Shown here: positions 18,107-25,598 of the stretch, piece by piece
Layout: the number at the start of each line of letters is the position of its first letter
How positions within the stretch are numbered: position 1 is the first letter of the stretch
From: Oscillospiraceae bacterium
GTDB lineage: Bacteria; Bacillota; Clostridia; Oscillospirales; Ruminococcaceae
Length of the DNA: 34,562 nucleotides
NCBI GenBank assembly: GCA_022791945.1
Contig: JAAVZY010000056.1
Coordinates: 1 to 34,562 of the forward strand
Direction: 5' to 3'
The notes under the pieces: generated by a model
Databases searched by the model: none
The model's input: only the letters and a program-made list of their open reading frames with translations
What the model was told of the DNA's origin: nothing
Made by a program: the position numbers and the translations under genes

Positions 18107-18937
18107 GGAAGGCCGCGAGGGCGCCGCCCTCGCGCTCCTGCCAAGGGGAAGGGATTCCCCTTGGATTCCCGTCTTTTTTAAGGGCGTAAAAGGGGTGGGG
18201 GCCAAGTCTGTACAGACTTGTTACTCCCTTCGTGGACGATCGCCCGCCTACCCATTTTTTCGTAAAGAAAAAATTCAGCTCCATAGGCGGCGCAGAGACT
18301 ACGACGCAGAGAGCTTCGAGCGTGTTCTATTACGCTCGGGACTCTCTGCGGGGTGAAATACTGTACTACGCTCGGAATCCTCCAGTCAGGGCTACCGCCT
18401 GACGGCGGCATCCCTGCCATGCCCCGGACGTTCCTTCGGAACGTCTCACAAGGGGGCCGAGCCAACACTCTACGTTGATAGACGCTTGGTGCGAAGTTAA
18501 GAGCCGCTCGTTCTCTTAACCTCGCAGAATGCGTCTTTATAACGTAGAAAGTGGGCTTGCCTCCCTTGTTATACGTTGTTATACGTTCCGAAGGAACGTA
18601 TAAGAGAGGGGACCGCCGTCGGACCAGAGGGACGACGGTGGTGGACGGATTCCCTCGGAGGCACAGAATACCCCATCTGCACATACCAATCGCACTATCC
18701 CGTCTGTGCAGAACCCCCTGTGCGGCGCAGGGCGTACCCCGCACGCAGGAAGGAGCTTTTTTCTTTACGAAAAAAGCGTACTGCGTGAATCAGACTGACT
18801 GCGTGGCAGGAGGGCGGAAGTCTCTACAGACTCAACCACCCCTTTTTCCGTCCTTCAAAAGCCCTTAAAAATAATGGGAATCCAAGGGGAATCCCTTCCC
18901 CTTGGCAGAGCGCGAGACAGAGTCTCGCGGCCTTGCC
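18107..18937 (+). repeat. Composite intergenic repeat, copy 7 (longest copy, with an extra central block)
   Basis: The longest copy, about 830 bp. Both ends and both A/T blocks (about 18253-18274 and 18756-18777) are present. It carries the palindrome AAGTCTGTACAGACTT in its left half (18204-18219), whereas other forward copies have it on the right. A unique central block (about 18472-18600) contains inverted segments such as ACGTTCC/GGAACGT and CTCTACGTTGATAGACGC with a related ...GCGTCTTTATAACGTAGA. It fills the whole gap between two divergent minus-strand genes. Confidence 0.88.
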
Positions 18938-18957
18938 CGACCACCACGCACAGCTTT

Positions 18958-20154
18958 TTACTCTGCTTTTTCTTCCTCCGGCGCGTCTGCGAGGAAGGCG
19001 CGTTCCACCCGGATGACCGCATAGCAGTCCTCGCGGAGGGCGTGAACGTCTGCCCGAACCTGGCGGGCCAGTGACCGTTCGTCCAGGCGGCACCGATGGG
19101 GAAGGGCCAGATCAAAGATAAGATTGGTGTGGGTCGGCCCCTTGACTGCCCGGAAATCGTGAATGCTCAGGGAGGGATCGATCCGCCGCACCAGATCCTC
19201 GATCTGTCCCCGGAGGGCCAGGGTTTCCGGATCATCCAGAGCCAGGGGATCCATATGGATGGTGGTATCACAGCCAAACCGTCCCCGCAGCTCCAGCTCG
19301 ATCCGGTCGATCACGTCATGGGCTTCCAGCACACCCACGCTGGAGGGAACCTCTGCGTGAAGGGAGATGATCCGCCGTCCGGGGCCGTAATCGTGGACGA
19401 TCAGATCATGAATGCCCGCCACCTCGGAATGGGCAAGGACCGTGTCCTGAATCTCCTGCACGAAGGCGGGATCCGGCGCCTGCCCCAGGAGGGGGGAAAG
19501 GCTCTCCCTGGCGGTGGAAAAGCCGGAATGAAGAATGAACAGCGCCACCAGCAGGCCCAGCCAGGGATCCAGGTAGATGTGGAATATCTGGCTGACCGCC
19601 ATTCCCGCCAGCACGGCGGCAGTGGCAATGGCGTCGTTGCGGCTGTCGGCGGCGGCCGCCCGCATGACCGCAGAGTCGATCCGTCTGCCCAGCGCCCGGT
19701 TGAAGTAAGCCATCCAGAGCTTTACAAGGATGGATACCCCCAGGATCACCAAAGGAAGGATCTGGAAGGATACCGGCTCCGGCGAGAGAATTTTCTCAAA
19801 GGAGCCCTTGAGCAGCTCCCAGCCTACCAGAAGGATCGCCAGGGAAATAAAGAGCGCGGAAAGGTACTCAAAGCGCCCATGCCCGAAGGGATGCTCGCTG
19901 TCTGCGGGGCGTCCCGCCATCTTGAAGCCCACCAGAGTGACCACCGAGGAGCCGGCGTCGGACAGGTTGTTGAAGGCGTCGGCGGTGACGGAGATGGAGC
20001 CGGTCAGCAGTCCGGCTCCCAGCTTGGCCAGAAAGAGACAGAGGTTCAGGACAATGCCGGTAATCCCGGCCAGGAGGCCGTACCGGCCCCGCACCGCAGG
20101 GCGCTCGGTCTGCTGATAATCCCGCACAAACAGCCGAAGCATCCATTCAGCCAT
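18958..20154 (-). CDS. Cation diffusion facilitator, probably Mn2+ exporter
   Basis: 398-residue CDF antiporter. Six membrane helices (about 28-215) precede two cytoplasmic metal-binding-like domains. Metal site A can be read directly: N62-xxx-D66 in FNNLSDAGSS of helix 2 and D170-xxx-D174 in ADSRNDAIAT of helix 5. This N-D/D-D set resembles manganese-exporting CDFs such as MntE, and lacks the His of zinc transporters, so Mn2+ is the favoured substrate by inference. The HPFGHGRFEY loop between helices is conserved. Start ATG 20154 with a modest AAAGG upstream. The C-terminus is longer than YiiP, with a second tail domain (about 300-398). Confidence 0.92.
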   Translation of the reverse strand: MAEWMLRLFVRDYQQTERPAVRGRYGLLAGITGIVLNLCLFLAKLGAGLLTGSISVTADAFNNLSDAGSSVVTLVGFKMAGRPADSEHPFGHGRFEYLSALFISLAILLVGWELLKGSFEKILSPEPVSFQILPLVILGVSILVKLWMAYFNRALGRRIDSAVMRAAAADSRNDAIATAAVLAGMAVSQIFHIYLDPWLGLLVALFILHSGFSTARESLSPLLGQAPDPAFVQEIQDTVLAHSEVAGIHDLIVHDYGPGRRIISLHAEVPSSVGVLEAHDVIDRIELELRGRFGCDTTIHMDPLALDDPETLALRGQIEDLVRRIDPSLSIHDFRAVKGPTHTNLIFDLALPHRCRLDERSLARQVRADVHALREDCYAVIRVERAFLADAPEEEKAE

Positions 20155-20182
20155 TTTATATCACGAGCCTTTCCGGAATCAG

Positions 20183-20212
20183 CTTTCCCCACCCTGATAT
20201 GGGTGGGGAAAG
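20183..20212 (-). terminator. Perfect 12-bp hairpin between tRNA-Ser and the CDF gene
   Basis: CTTTCCCCACCC and GGGTGGGGAAAG (20183-20194, 20201-20212) with a 6-nt loop. It follows the tRNA in the transcription direction and precedes the CDF gene by about 30 nt. There is no T run, so it may be a processing or attenuating structure rather than a classical terminator. Confidence 0.45.
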
Positions 20213-20290
20213 GGGAACCTGCGTATTTTTTCAAAGCTTCAGAACAAAAATCATCACGCACCCGCAAAGAGGGTGCAGGCTCAGTCTGCT

Positions 20291-20379
<89 letters not shown>

Positions 20380-20414
20380 ACAGCTCCATCCCTCAGGGGA
20401 TAGATACCGTCCTA

Positions 20415-20443
20415 ATGATAGCACAGCGGGCCGCTTCTGTCAA
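20415..20443 (-). promoter_or_regulatory. Promoter of tRNA-Ser
   Basis: On the minus strand TTGACA (20443-20438) and TATCAT (20420-20415) are separated by exactly 17 nt, and the tRNA begins about 35 nt downstream. Confidence 0.85.
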
Positions 20444-20545
20444 GGAAGCCCCAAAGGGCAAAGCAGGGCATAAAGTGTATGCCCCATAGCCATATTGACG
20501 GACAGAGAAATGAGTCGTAAGGTAGAAAGGAAAGGGGTAAAAAAT

Positions 20546-20740
20546 ATGGAAGAGAAAAAAGCTAAAAAAGGGACGCCGCCACGATTTGTATCGACACGCT
20601 GCGCAGCTGGCTGAAAGCATCTGGAATCCAAATGGGCCAGGCCAGCCGCCTCAACCGGGAACAACAGCGCATCCGGGAGCTGGAGGCGGAAGTCCGCACC
20701 TTGCGTAAGCAGCTTGGAGAGTCTGTACAGACTTCCTGAC
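20546..20740 (+). pseudogene. IS3-family transposase OrfA remnant
   Basis: An ATG at 20546, preceded by AAAGGGG, begins MEEKKAKKGTPPRF and soon stops. In a second frame the sequence reads CIDTLRSWLKASGIQMGQ then RIRELEAEVRTLRKQLGE, the end of a helix-turn-helix followed by the leucine-zipper-like coil typical of IS3-group OrfA. The middle of OrfA and all of OrfB are absent. The zipper runs directly into AGTCTGTACAGACT of repeat copy 8 and ends SVQTS-stop at 20740. It is a dead fragment trimmed at the repeat boundary. Confidence 0.7.
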
Positions 20741-20850
20741 CACTGCCACGCAAACAGTCTGATTCATGCAGTACGCTTTTTTCGTAAAGAAAAAAGCTCC
20801 ATCCTGCGTGCAAGGTACTCCCCGCACCGCATGGGAGTTTCTGCGCAGAC
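20717..20850 (-). repeat. Composite intergenic repeat, copy 8 (partial, inverted)
   Basis: Contains the palindrome AGTCTGTACAGACT (20720-20733), CTGCCACGCA, and the A/T block in the inverted order GCTTTTTTCGTAAAG (from about 20775). Both terminal hairpin ends are missing. Only about 70 nt separate it from the cobalamin promoter. Confidence 0.75.
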
Positions 20851-20919
20851 TTCCGGCAGGCGCAGAGAAATGGATTTTGCTGATTCTGTAGAAAGGGGCT
20901 AGCAATTTTCATTTCGTTG

Positions 20920-20928
20920 TGATATGAT
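20920..20928 (+). promoter_or_regulatory. Extended -10 promoter of the cob cluster
   Basis: TGATATGAT is an extended -10 (TGnTATGAT) without a good -35. Transcription would begin about 45 nt before the riboswitch core. Confidence 0.45.
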
Positions 20929-20977
20929 AAGTCCCGGATGCTGGATCTGGCATCTGCACGTTGTTAAAGTTGTTAAA

Positions 20978-21178
20978 TCAGCAGTGTTCATGGGGGAAGC
21001 AGGTGCGAAGCCTGCGCGGTCCCGCCGCCGTATGGAGAGCTTATCTCCCAGCCGGAATGCCCAGACGCTGCTTTGTTCTAAAACCACAGCTTCACGCGGT
21101 ATGAAGGTGTGCTTTTTTCATGCGCCTAAACCCTTGGCGTGTGAAAAGGCGTCCCGCCTTCGCCGGGACGCCTTTTTT
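20978..21178 (+). promoter_or_regulatory. Cobalamin (B12) riboswitch with terminator platform
   Basis: The aptamer shows the classical core GGGGGAAGCAGGTGCGAAGC followed by CTGCGCGGTCCCGCCGCCGT (20992-21031), then the B12-box region AGCCGGAATGCCCAGAC (21050-21066). An outer stem pairs AGCAGTGTT (from 20980) with AGACGCTGCT (21063-21072). A further hairpin CACAGCTTCA/TGAAGGTGTG follows. The expression platform ends in a strong terminator AAAGGCGTCCCG/CGGGACGCCTTTTTT (21145-21178). Cobalamin binding would favour termination and shut off cobT and the genes behind it. Confidence 0.92.
21145..21178 (+). terminator. Terminator of the cobalamin riboswitch
   Basis: A 12-bp perfect stem with loop CCTTCGC and a T6 run. 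An upstream segment CTTTTTTCATGCGCC is partly complementary to GGCGTGTGAAAAGG, which overlaps the 5' arm, and could be the antiterminator. Confidence 0.88.
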
Positions 21179-21204
21179 GCGCTCCGGGAATCCCACAGAA
21201 ATAC

Positions 21205-21422
21205 GGAATGCGGCGCAGGGAGTCCCCCGCACGCAGGCGGGAGCTTTTTCTTTACGAAAAAAGCGTACTGCGGGAATCAGACGCTCTGCGTGGCAGTGGC
21301 TCGGAAGTCTACAGACTTACCCCCTTTTTTCCCGCCCTTAAAAAGCCCTTCAAATAATGGGAATCCAAGGGGGGCCAGGCCCCCTTGGCGGAGCTCGAGG
21401 CAGAGCCTCGAGGTCTTGCTCT
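21205..21422 (+). repeat. Composite intergenic repeat, copy 9 (right half, in the cobT leader)
   Basis: Starts near GCGGCGCAGGG, has the A/T block GCTTTTTCTTTACG (one T shorter than usual), and ends with hairpins CCAAGGGGGGCC/GGCCCCCTTGG and GCTCGAGGC/GCCTCGAG. It sits between the riboswitch terminator and cobT, so it is part of the mRNA leader whenever the riboswitch allows transcription. Confidence 0.85.
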
Positions 21423-21460
21423 TCATACACCTGTGATTCTCTTGAAAGGATGAGGTAACT

Positions 21461-22537
21461 ATGGATCTGCAGCAGCTGATTGCTTCTGTGCGCCCGGCGG
21501 ACAAGGAGGCGGAGGAGAAGGCTTCGGCCTATCTGGACAGCCTGGTCAAGCCCCTTCGGAGCCTGGGACGGCTGGAAACCATTGCCGCAAGGCTGGCCGC
21601 TGTCACCGGCCAGACCAGGAACACCTTCCCCAAGCGGTGCGTCCTGATTTTCAGCGCCGACAACGGCGTTGTGGAAGAAGGGGTTGCTTCCGCGCCCCAG
21701 TCGGTCACGATCTCCCAGACCATCAATTTCACACGGGGCATCACCGGGGTCTGCGTTCTGGCAGAGCAGGCAGGCGCGGAAATCCGCGTTTATGACATGG
21801 GCGTCAATGGAGACGTGGACGTTCCCGGCGTTTGCAGCCGCAAAATCCGAAGGGGCACCTCCAACATTGCCAAGGGGCCGGCCATGAGCCGCCAGGAGGC
21901 GGAGCAGGCCCTGCTTGCCGGAGCGCAGGCCGCCTTTGACGGGGCCGGGGAGGGATTTTCTCTTCTGGGTATCGGCGAGATGGGCATCGGCAATACCACC
22001 ACCTCCAGCGCTGTGCTCTGCGGCCTGACCGGCCTGGATCCGGCGGAAACCTCCGGCAAGGGCGCGGGACTTACCGAAGAAGCCTATCAGCACAAGCTGG
22101 AGGTGATCCGCACCGCCCTGTCGGTGAACCGTCCCGATCCTGCCGATCCGGTGGACGTGCTGGCTAAGGTGGGCGGCTTCGATCTGGCGGCCATGACCGG
22201 AGCCTTTTTGGGCGCTGCCGCCCGGCGGATTCCGGTGGTCATCGACGGGTTCATCTCCGTGACAGCGGCCCTCTGCGCGGCCCGGCTCTGTCCCGCCGCG
22301 GCGGACTATATGCTCCCCTCCCACTGCTCCAAGGAAAAGGGCTATGCCGTCGCCGCCCGGGAGCTGGGAATCACCCCCTACCTTCTCCTGGATATGGGCC
22401 TGGGCGAGGGAAGCGGCTGTCCCATCGCCTTCAGCCTGATCGATTTTGCCTGTGCCATGATTAATCATATGGCCACCTTCGAGGAAGCCGCTATTGACGA
22501 TCAGTTCCTGGATTCCCTCCGGGGAGAGCGCTTCTGA
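21461..22537 (+). CDS. cobT: Nicotinate-nucleotide:dimethylbenzimidazole phosphoribosyltransferase
   Basis: 358-residue cytoplasmic enzyme that activates the lower ligand of cobamides by moving ribose phosphate from nicotinate mononucleotide to a benzimidazole-type base. Conserved stretches include FSADNGVVEEGVASAPQSVT, LGIGEMGIGNTTTSSAV and the C-terminal LLDMGLGEGSGCPIAF that holds the catalytic Glu. ATG at 21461 with AAAGGATGAGG upstream. It is the first gene behind the riboswitch and overlaps cobU by one base (TGATG). Confidence 0.96.
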   Translation: MDLQQLIASVRPADKEAEEKASAYLDSLVKPLRSLGRLETIAARLAAVTGQTRNTFPKRCVLIFSADNGVVEEGVASAPQSVTISQTINFTRGITGVCVLAEQAGAEIRVYDMGVNGDVDVPGVCSRKIRRGTSNIAKGPAMSRQEAEQALLAGAQAAFDGAGEGFSLLGIGEMGIGNTTTSSAVLCGLTGLDPAETSGKGAGLTEEAYQHKLEVIRTALSVNRPDPADPVDVLAKVGGFDLAAMTGAFLGAAARRIPVVIDGFISVTAALCAARLCPAAADYMLPSHCSKEKGYAVAARELGITPYLLLDMGLGEGSGCPIAFSLIDFACAMINHMATFEEAAIDDQFLDSLRGERF

Positions 22538-23088
22538 TGGGGAGCTGCGGCCTGATTCTCGGAGGGAGCAGCAGCGGAAAATCCATGTATGCCCAGCGGC
22601 TGGCGCGCTCTCTGGCGGGAACGCGGCCGCTGTACTACCTGGCAACCATGGAGCCCCGTGACGCCGAGGATCATGCCCGGGTGGCCAAGCACCGCCGGGA
22701 GCGGGCCGGATGGGGGTTTGAAACCCTGGAAATCCCTCTGGAGGTGGGATCTGCCCCCGCAGAGGGAGGGATCGCTCTGCTGGACAGCCTCACCGCTCTG
22801 GCGGCCAACGCCATGTTCTCTCCCGGAGGCCCCGGCCCGGAGAAGGCGGAGGACTTCCTCCTCCGGGAGCTGGACTGCCTGATCCGGCGGGCGGAAACGG
22901 TGATTGCGGTATCTGACGATCTGTTTTCAGACGGAGGGATCTATGACGAATATACAGAGACCTACCGGCGGCTTCTGGGGCATCTGCACCGGGCCCTGGC
23001 GGGCCGGGCGAAGCAGGTTACCCGGCTGACGCTGGGGATTCCAGACCATTGGAAGGAGGCGGCTGCATGGGCGCGTCCAATCTGCTGA
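22537..23088 (+). CDS. cobU: Adenosylcobinamide kinase / guanylyltransferase
   Basis: 183 residues. CobU/CobP phosphorylates adenosylcobinamide and then adds GMP to give AdoCbi-GDP. The P-loop is GGSSSGKS (9-16). The KHRRERAGWGFETLE segment carries the conserved HRxxR with the His that is guanylylated in the family. ALLDSLTALAANAM is the Walker B region. The ATG overlaps the cobT stop, so translation is coupled. Confidence 0.95.
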   Translation: MGSCGLILGGSSSGKSMYAQRLARSLAGTRPLYYLATMEPRDAEDHARVAKHRRERAGWGFETLEIPLEVGSAPAEGGIALLDSLTALAANAMFSPGGPGPEKAEDFLLRELDCLIRRAETVIAVSDDLFSDGGIYDEYTETYRRLLGHLHRALAGRAKQVTRLTLGIPDHWKEAAAWARPIC

Positions 23089-23825
23089 AGGGCTTTGCCC
23101 AGTCCATGAGCATGTACAGCGCCATACCGGTTCCGGGGCTGAAATGGGACAGCCGGGCCGATCGGCATATGCTGGCCATGTATCCCTTGGTGGGCGCTGT
23201 GATCGGCGGGCTGTGGATGGGTGCGGCCCGGCTTCTGGAGGGGCTGGAGCTGCCCGCTCTGCCCTGCGGGGCGCTGCTGACCGTTCTGCCCTTGCTGCTG
23301 ACAGGCTTTCTCCATCTGGACGGATTCATGGATGTGTGCGACGCAGTGCTCTCCCGGCGGGATAAGGCCCGGCGGCTGGAGATTCTGAAGGATTCCCATA
23401 CGGGGGCCTTCGCAGTGATTTCCCTGGGGATTCTTCTGATGCTGCAATTTTCAGCGGTTCACACCCTGTTCCTGGAACGGGAGCGGCTGCTGTTCCTGCT
23501 GATACCAATCCTGTCCCGGGGCTGGTCGGGTCTGGGGCTTCTGCGGCTTCCCCTGCTGGAGGGGAGCTCCATGGGCGCTTGGGCCCGGAAGGACACCGGC
23601 CCATGGCACGGGGTATTTCTGGGACTGTGCGCGGCAGCCGCGGCGCTGGCGCTTGGAATCTGGGGCGGCTTGCCCGGGATTGCGGCTGCTGCGGCTGGAA
23701 CGGCGGGCTACTGGCTGGCCGTGTGGTTTGCGGTCGGACAGCTGGGGGGCGTGTCCGGAGATGTGTCCGGCTACGCCCTCTGCATCAGCGAAGCCGCTTC
23801 TCTGATGGCAGCAGCGTTGGTGTAG
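23067..23825 (+). CDS. cobS: Adenosylcobinamide-GDP ribazoletransferase (cobalamin synthase)
   Basis: 252-residue membrane enzyme that joins AdoCbi-GDP and alpha-ribazole (phosphate). It has six to seven hydrophobic helices. The conserved acidic motif is HLDGFMDVCDAVLSRRDKAR followed by ILKDSHTGAF, the Mg2+-binding region of the family. The ATG at 23067 has AAGGAGG 8 nt upstream and overlaps the end of cobU by 22 nt. An in-frame TTG at 23049 lies before the ribosome site and is rejected. Confidence 0.95.
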   Translation: MGASNLLKGFAQSMSMYSAIPVPGLKWDSRADRHMLAMYPLVGAVIGGLWMGAARLLEGLELPALPCGALLTVLPLLLTGFLHLDGFMDVCDAVLSRRDKARRLEILKDSHTGAFAVISLGILLMLQFSAVHTLFLERERLLFLLIPILSRGWSGLGLLRLPLLEGSSMGAWARKDTGPWHGVFLGLCAAAAALALGIWGGLPGIAAAAAGTAGYWLAVWFAVGQLGGVSGDVSGYALCISEAASLMAAALV

Positions 23826-23853
23826 CGGGCAAGAGGCTTCTGCGTGTTCGGAA

Positions 23854-24027
23854 GGGCAAGACCTCGAGGGCTCCGCCCTCGAGCACCTGCCAAAGGGACG
23901 CGCCCCTTTGGAATCCCTTCCCGATGCGCCGCTGGCGGCGCATCTCAGAATTCGGCGAAGCCGAGTTCCTAAGTGCGTTGTGAAACAACGCACTGCGGAG
24001 ACTCGAGGCAGAGCCTCGCGGCCTTGG
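23854..24027 (+). repeat. Composite intergenic repeat, copy 10 (short form with three-hairpin cassette)
   Basis: Consists of the left end (GGCAAGACCTCGAGGGC with stem CTCGAGGGC/GCCCTCGAG, then CCAAAGGG.../CCCTTTGG) joined directly to the three-hairpin cassette (23923-23994) and the right outer arm GACTCGAGGCAGAGCCTCGCG. The large A/T-block interior is absent. It separates cobS from the cobC fusion gene. Confidence 0.88.
23923..23994 (+). repeat. Three-hairpin cassette (forward), second copy
   Basis: Hairpins GATGCGCCGC/GCGGCGCATC, GAATTCGGC/GCCGAGTTC and AGTGCGTTGT/ACAACGCACT. Relative to 3531-3553 the third stem has two paired changes (G-C to A-T at both places), each matched on the opposite arm. 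Confidence 0.85.
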
Positions 24028-24073
24028 CCTTCCCCTCCCCTGACGTCTCATAAGAAAGGATGACCCCTCAAAG

Positions 24074-25012
24074 ATGAATCTCTATATAGGCGGTGCTTAT
24101 CAAGGGAAGCTGGCGCTGGTGCGGCGGATCGTTCCGGAGGGAGCGCTTCGGTACTGCCGGGCGGACTGCCCCGTGCTGGAGCACTCCGGCAAGGGGATCA
24201 GCGGCCTGCATCTCTGGATCCGGGCCGCTCTGGAGGCGGGACGCTCTCCCCAGGAGGAAATCCGCCGGATGCTGCCGGCGCTCCGGGGACAGTACATCCT
24301 CTGCGATCAGCTGGGAAGCGGCATTGTCCCCCTCACTCCGGAGGAACGCCGCTGGCGGGAGGAAACCGGGCGCGTCCTTCAGCTCCTGGCGAAGGAGGCG
24401 GACGAGGTCACAGAGGTGCTGGCGGGAATTCCCCGGCGGCTTCTGCTTCGGCAGGAGCTGCTCCTCCTCCGCCATGGGCTCACCGCAGAGGGGCAGGCCC
24501 ATCGGTACTGTGGCTCTTCCGATCCGCCCCTCTGCCCGGAGGGACGGGCGGAGCTTCGCCCGCTGCCGCTTCCGGAGCGGTGCTTCTCCTCCCCCAGTCG
24601 GCGGGCCCTGGAAACCGCCGGGCTGGTGTTCCCCGGCCTGGAGCCGGAGCAGCTTCCCGCTCTGGCGGAATGCGGCTTTGGCGCCTTTGAGGGCCGCACC
24701 TACCAGGAGCTGCGGGATCTCCCAGCGTACCAGTCCTGGATCCAGGACGAATCCGGGGAGGCGGCGCCCCCCGGCGGGGAGTCCCGGAACCGGCACCGGG
24801 CACGGGCACAGGAGGCGCTGGCGCAGATTCTTTGTCTGGCCGGGGACGCCCGCCGGATTGCCGCCGTCTCCCACGGAGGAACCATTGTCCGGATGATGGA
24901 AGCGCTGTTTCCCGGCCAGGGAGACTTTTACCAGTGGCAGCCCTCCTGCGGGGGCGGCTGGGTCGTCCGTCTGGAAAACGGACAGCCTGTCTCCAGGGCC
25001 CCCCTGGAGTGA
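24074..25012 (+). CDS. Fusion: degenerate CobU-like domain + CobC-type alpha-ribazole phosphatase
   Basis: 312 residues. Residues 1-125 resemble CobU: MNLYIGGAYQGKLALVRRI has a P-loop-like GGAYQGKL in place of GGxxSGKS, and CDQLGSGIVPLTPEERRWRE with VLQLLAKEADEVTEVLAGIP matches the C-terminal part of CobU. Residues 128-305 are a histidine phosphatase: catalytic RHG at 133-135 (LLRHGLTAEG), R176 in SSPSRRALETA, ECGFGAFEG (E199-E206) and second His H267 in AVSHGGT. The phosphatase half probably removes phosphate from alpha-ribazole-5'-phosphate or the cobamide phosphate, completing the pathway of cobT, cobU and cobS. Whether the N-terminal domain still binds nucleotide is unknown. Confidence 0.85.
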   Translation: MNLYIGGAYQGKLALVRRIVPEGALRYCRADCPVLEHSGKGISGLHLWIRAALEAGRSPQEEIRRMLPALRGQYILCDQLGSGIVPLTPEERRWREETGRVLQLLAKEADEVTEVLAGIPRRLLLRQELLLLRHGLTAEGQAHRYCGSSDPPLCPEGRAELRPLPLPERCFSSPSRRALETAGLVFPGLEPEQLPALAECGFGAFEGRTYQELRDLPAYQSWIQDESGEAAPPGGESRNRHRARAQEALAQILCLAGDARRIAAVSHGGTIVRMMEALFPGQGDFYQWQPSCGGGWVVRLENGQPVSRAPLE

Positions 25013-25020
25013 GCACCTCG

Positions 25021-25540
25021 GGCAAGGCCGCGAGACGCTGTCTCGCGCTCTGCGGTGCGTCGTTAAACGACGCACCTAGGAATTCGGCTTCGCCGAATTC
25101 TGAGATGCGCCGCTGGCGGCGCATCGGGGAGCTGGCTCCCCTTGGATTCCCATCTTTTGGGGGTATGGGGGTGTGGAATTTCGGTTTCTTCCTCGCTGAT
25201 ACTTCCCGCAGGGCCGATCGCCCGCCTACCCATTTTTTCGTAAAGAAAAAATTCAGCTCTGCGTGCGGGGTATATCGATACGACGCATTCGCTGTCTGCC
25301 AAAGGTCAAGGGCACATGCCAATCGGGGTGTACAGACTTGGGATTCCGCACAGGGGAGCTTTTTTCTTTACGAAAAAAGCGTACTGCGGGAATCAGACCA
25401 TCTGCGTGGCAGAAAGCCGAAAGTCTGTACAGACTTAACCCCACCTTTTCCGCCCTTGAAAAAGCCCTTAAAAAAGATGGGAATCCAAGGGGGGCCAGGC
25501 CCCCTTGGCGGAGCTCGAGGCAGGGCCTCGAGGTCTTGCC
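25021..25540 (+). repeat. Composite intergenic repeat, copy 11 (full length, cassette inverted in the left end)
   Basis: Full copy of about 520 bp. The left end begins GGCAAGGCCGCGAGACGCTG, and the three-hairpin cassette is here in inverted order at 25054-25125 inside the left end, the mirror image of copy 2. A/T blocks at about 25234-25253 and 25361-25381 and AAGTCTGTACAGACTT at 25421-25436. The segment between the two A/T blocks is shorter than in other full copies. It fills the gap before the BtuF-like gene. Confidence 0.9.
25054..25125 (-). repeat. Three-hairpin cassette (inverted), third copy
   Basis: Order is reversed: GGTGCGTCGT/ACGACGCACC, GAATTCGGC/GCCGAATTC, GATGCGCCGC/GCGGCGCATC. 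Arms are identical to those at 3482-3553 while loops differ (TAA, TTC, TG). Confidence 0.85.
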
Positions 25541-25598
25541 TTTCGTCCACGCAGAGATTCTGGACATCGTAAAACTTTTCAAAAGGAAGTGCGTTTTT

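Noticed and set aside
20155-20290. Manganese (yybP-ykoY) riboswitch before the CDF gene
   Set aside because: Only a simple 12-bp hairpin is present; the conserved internal loops of that riboswitch are not seen.
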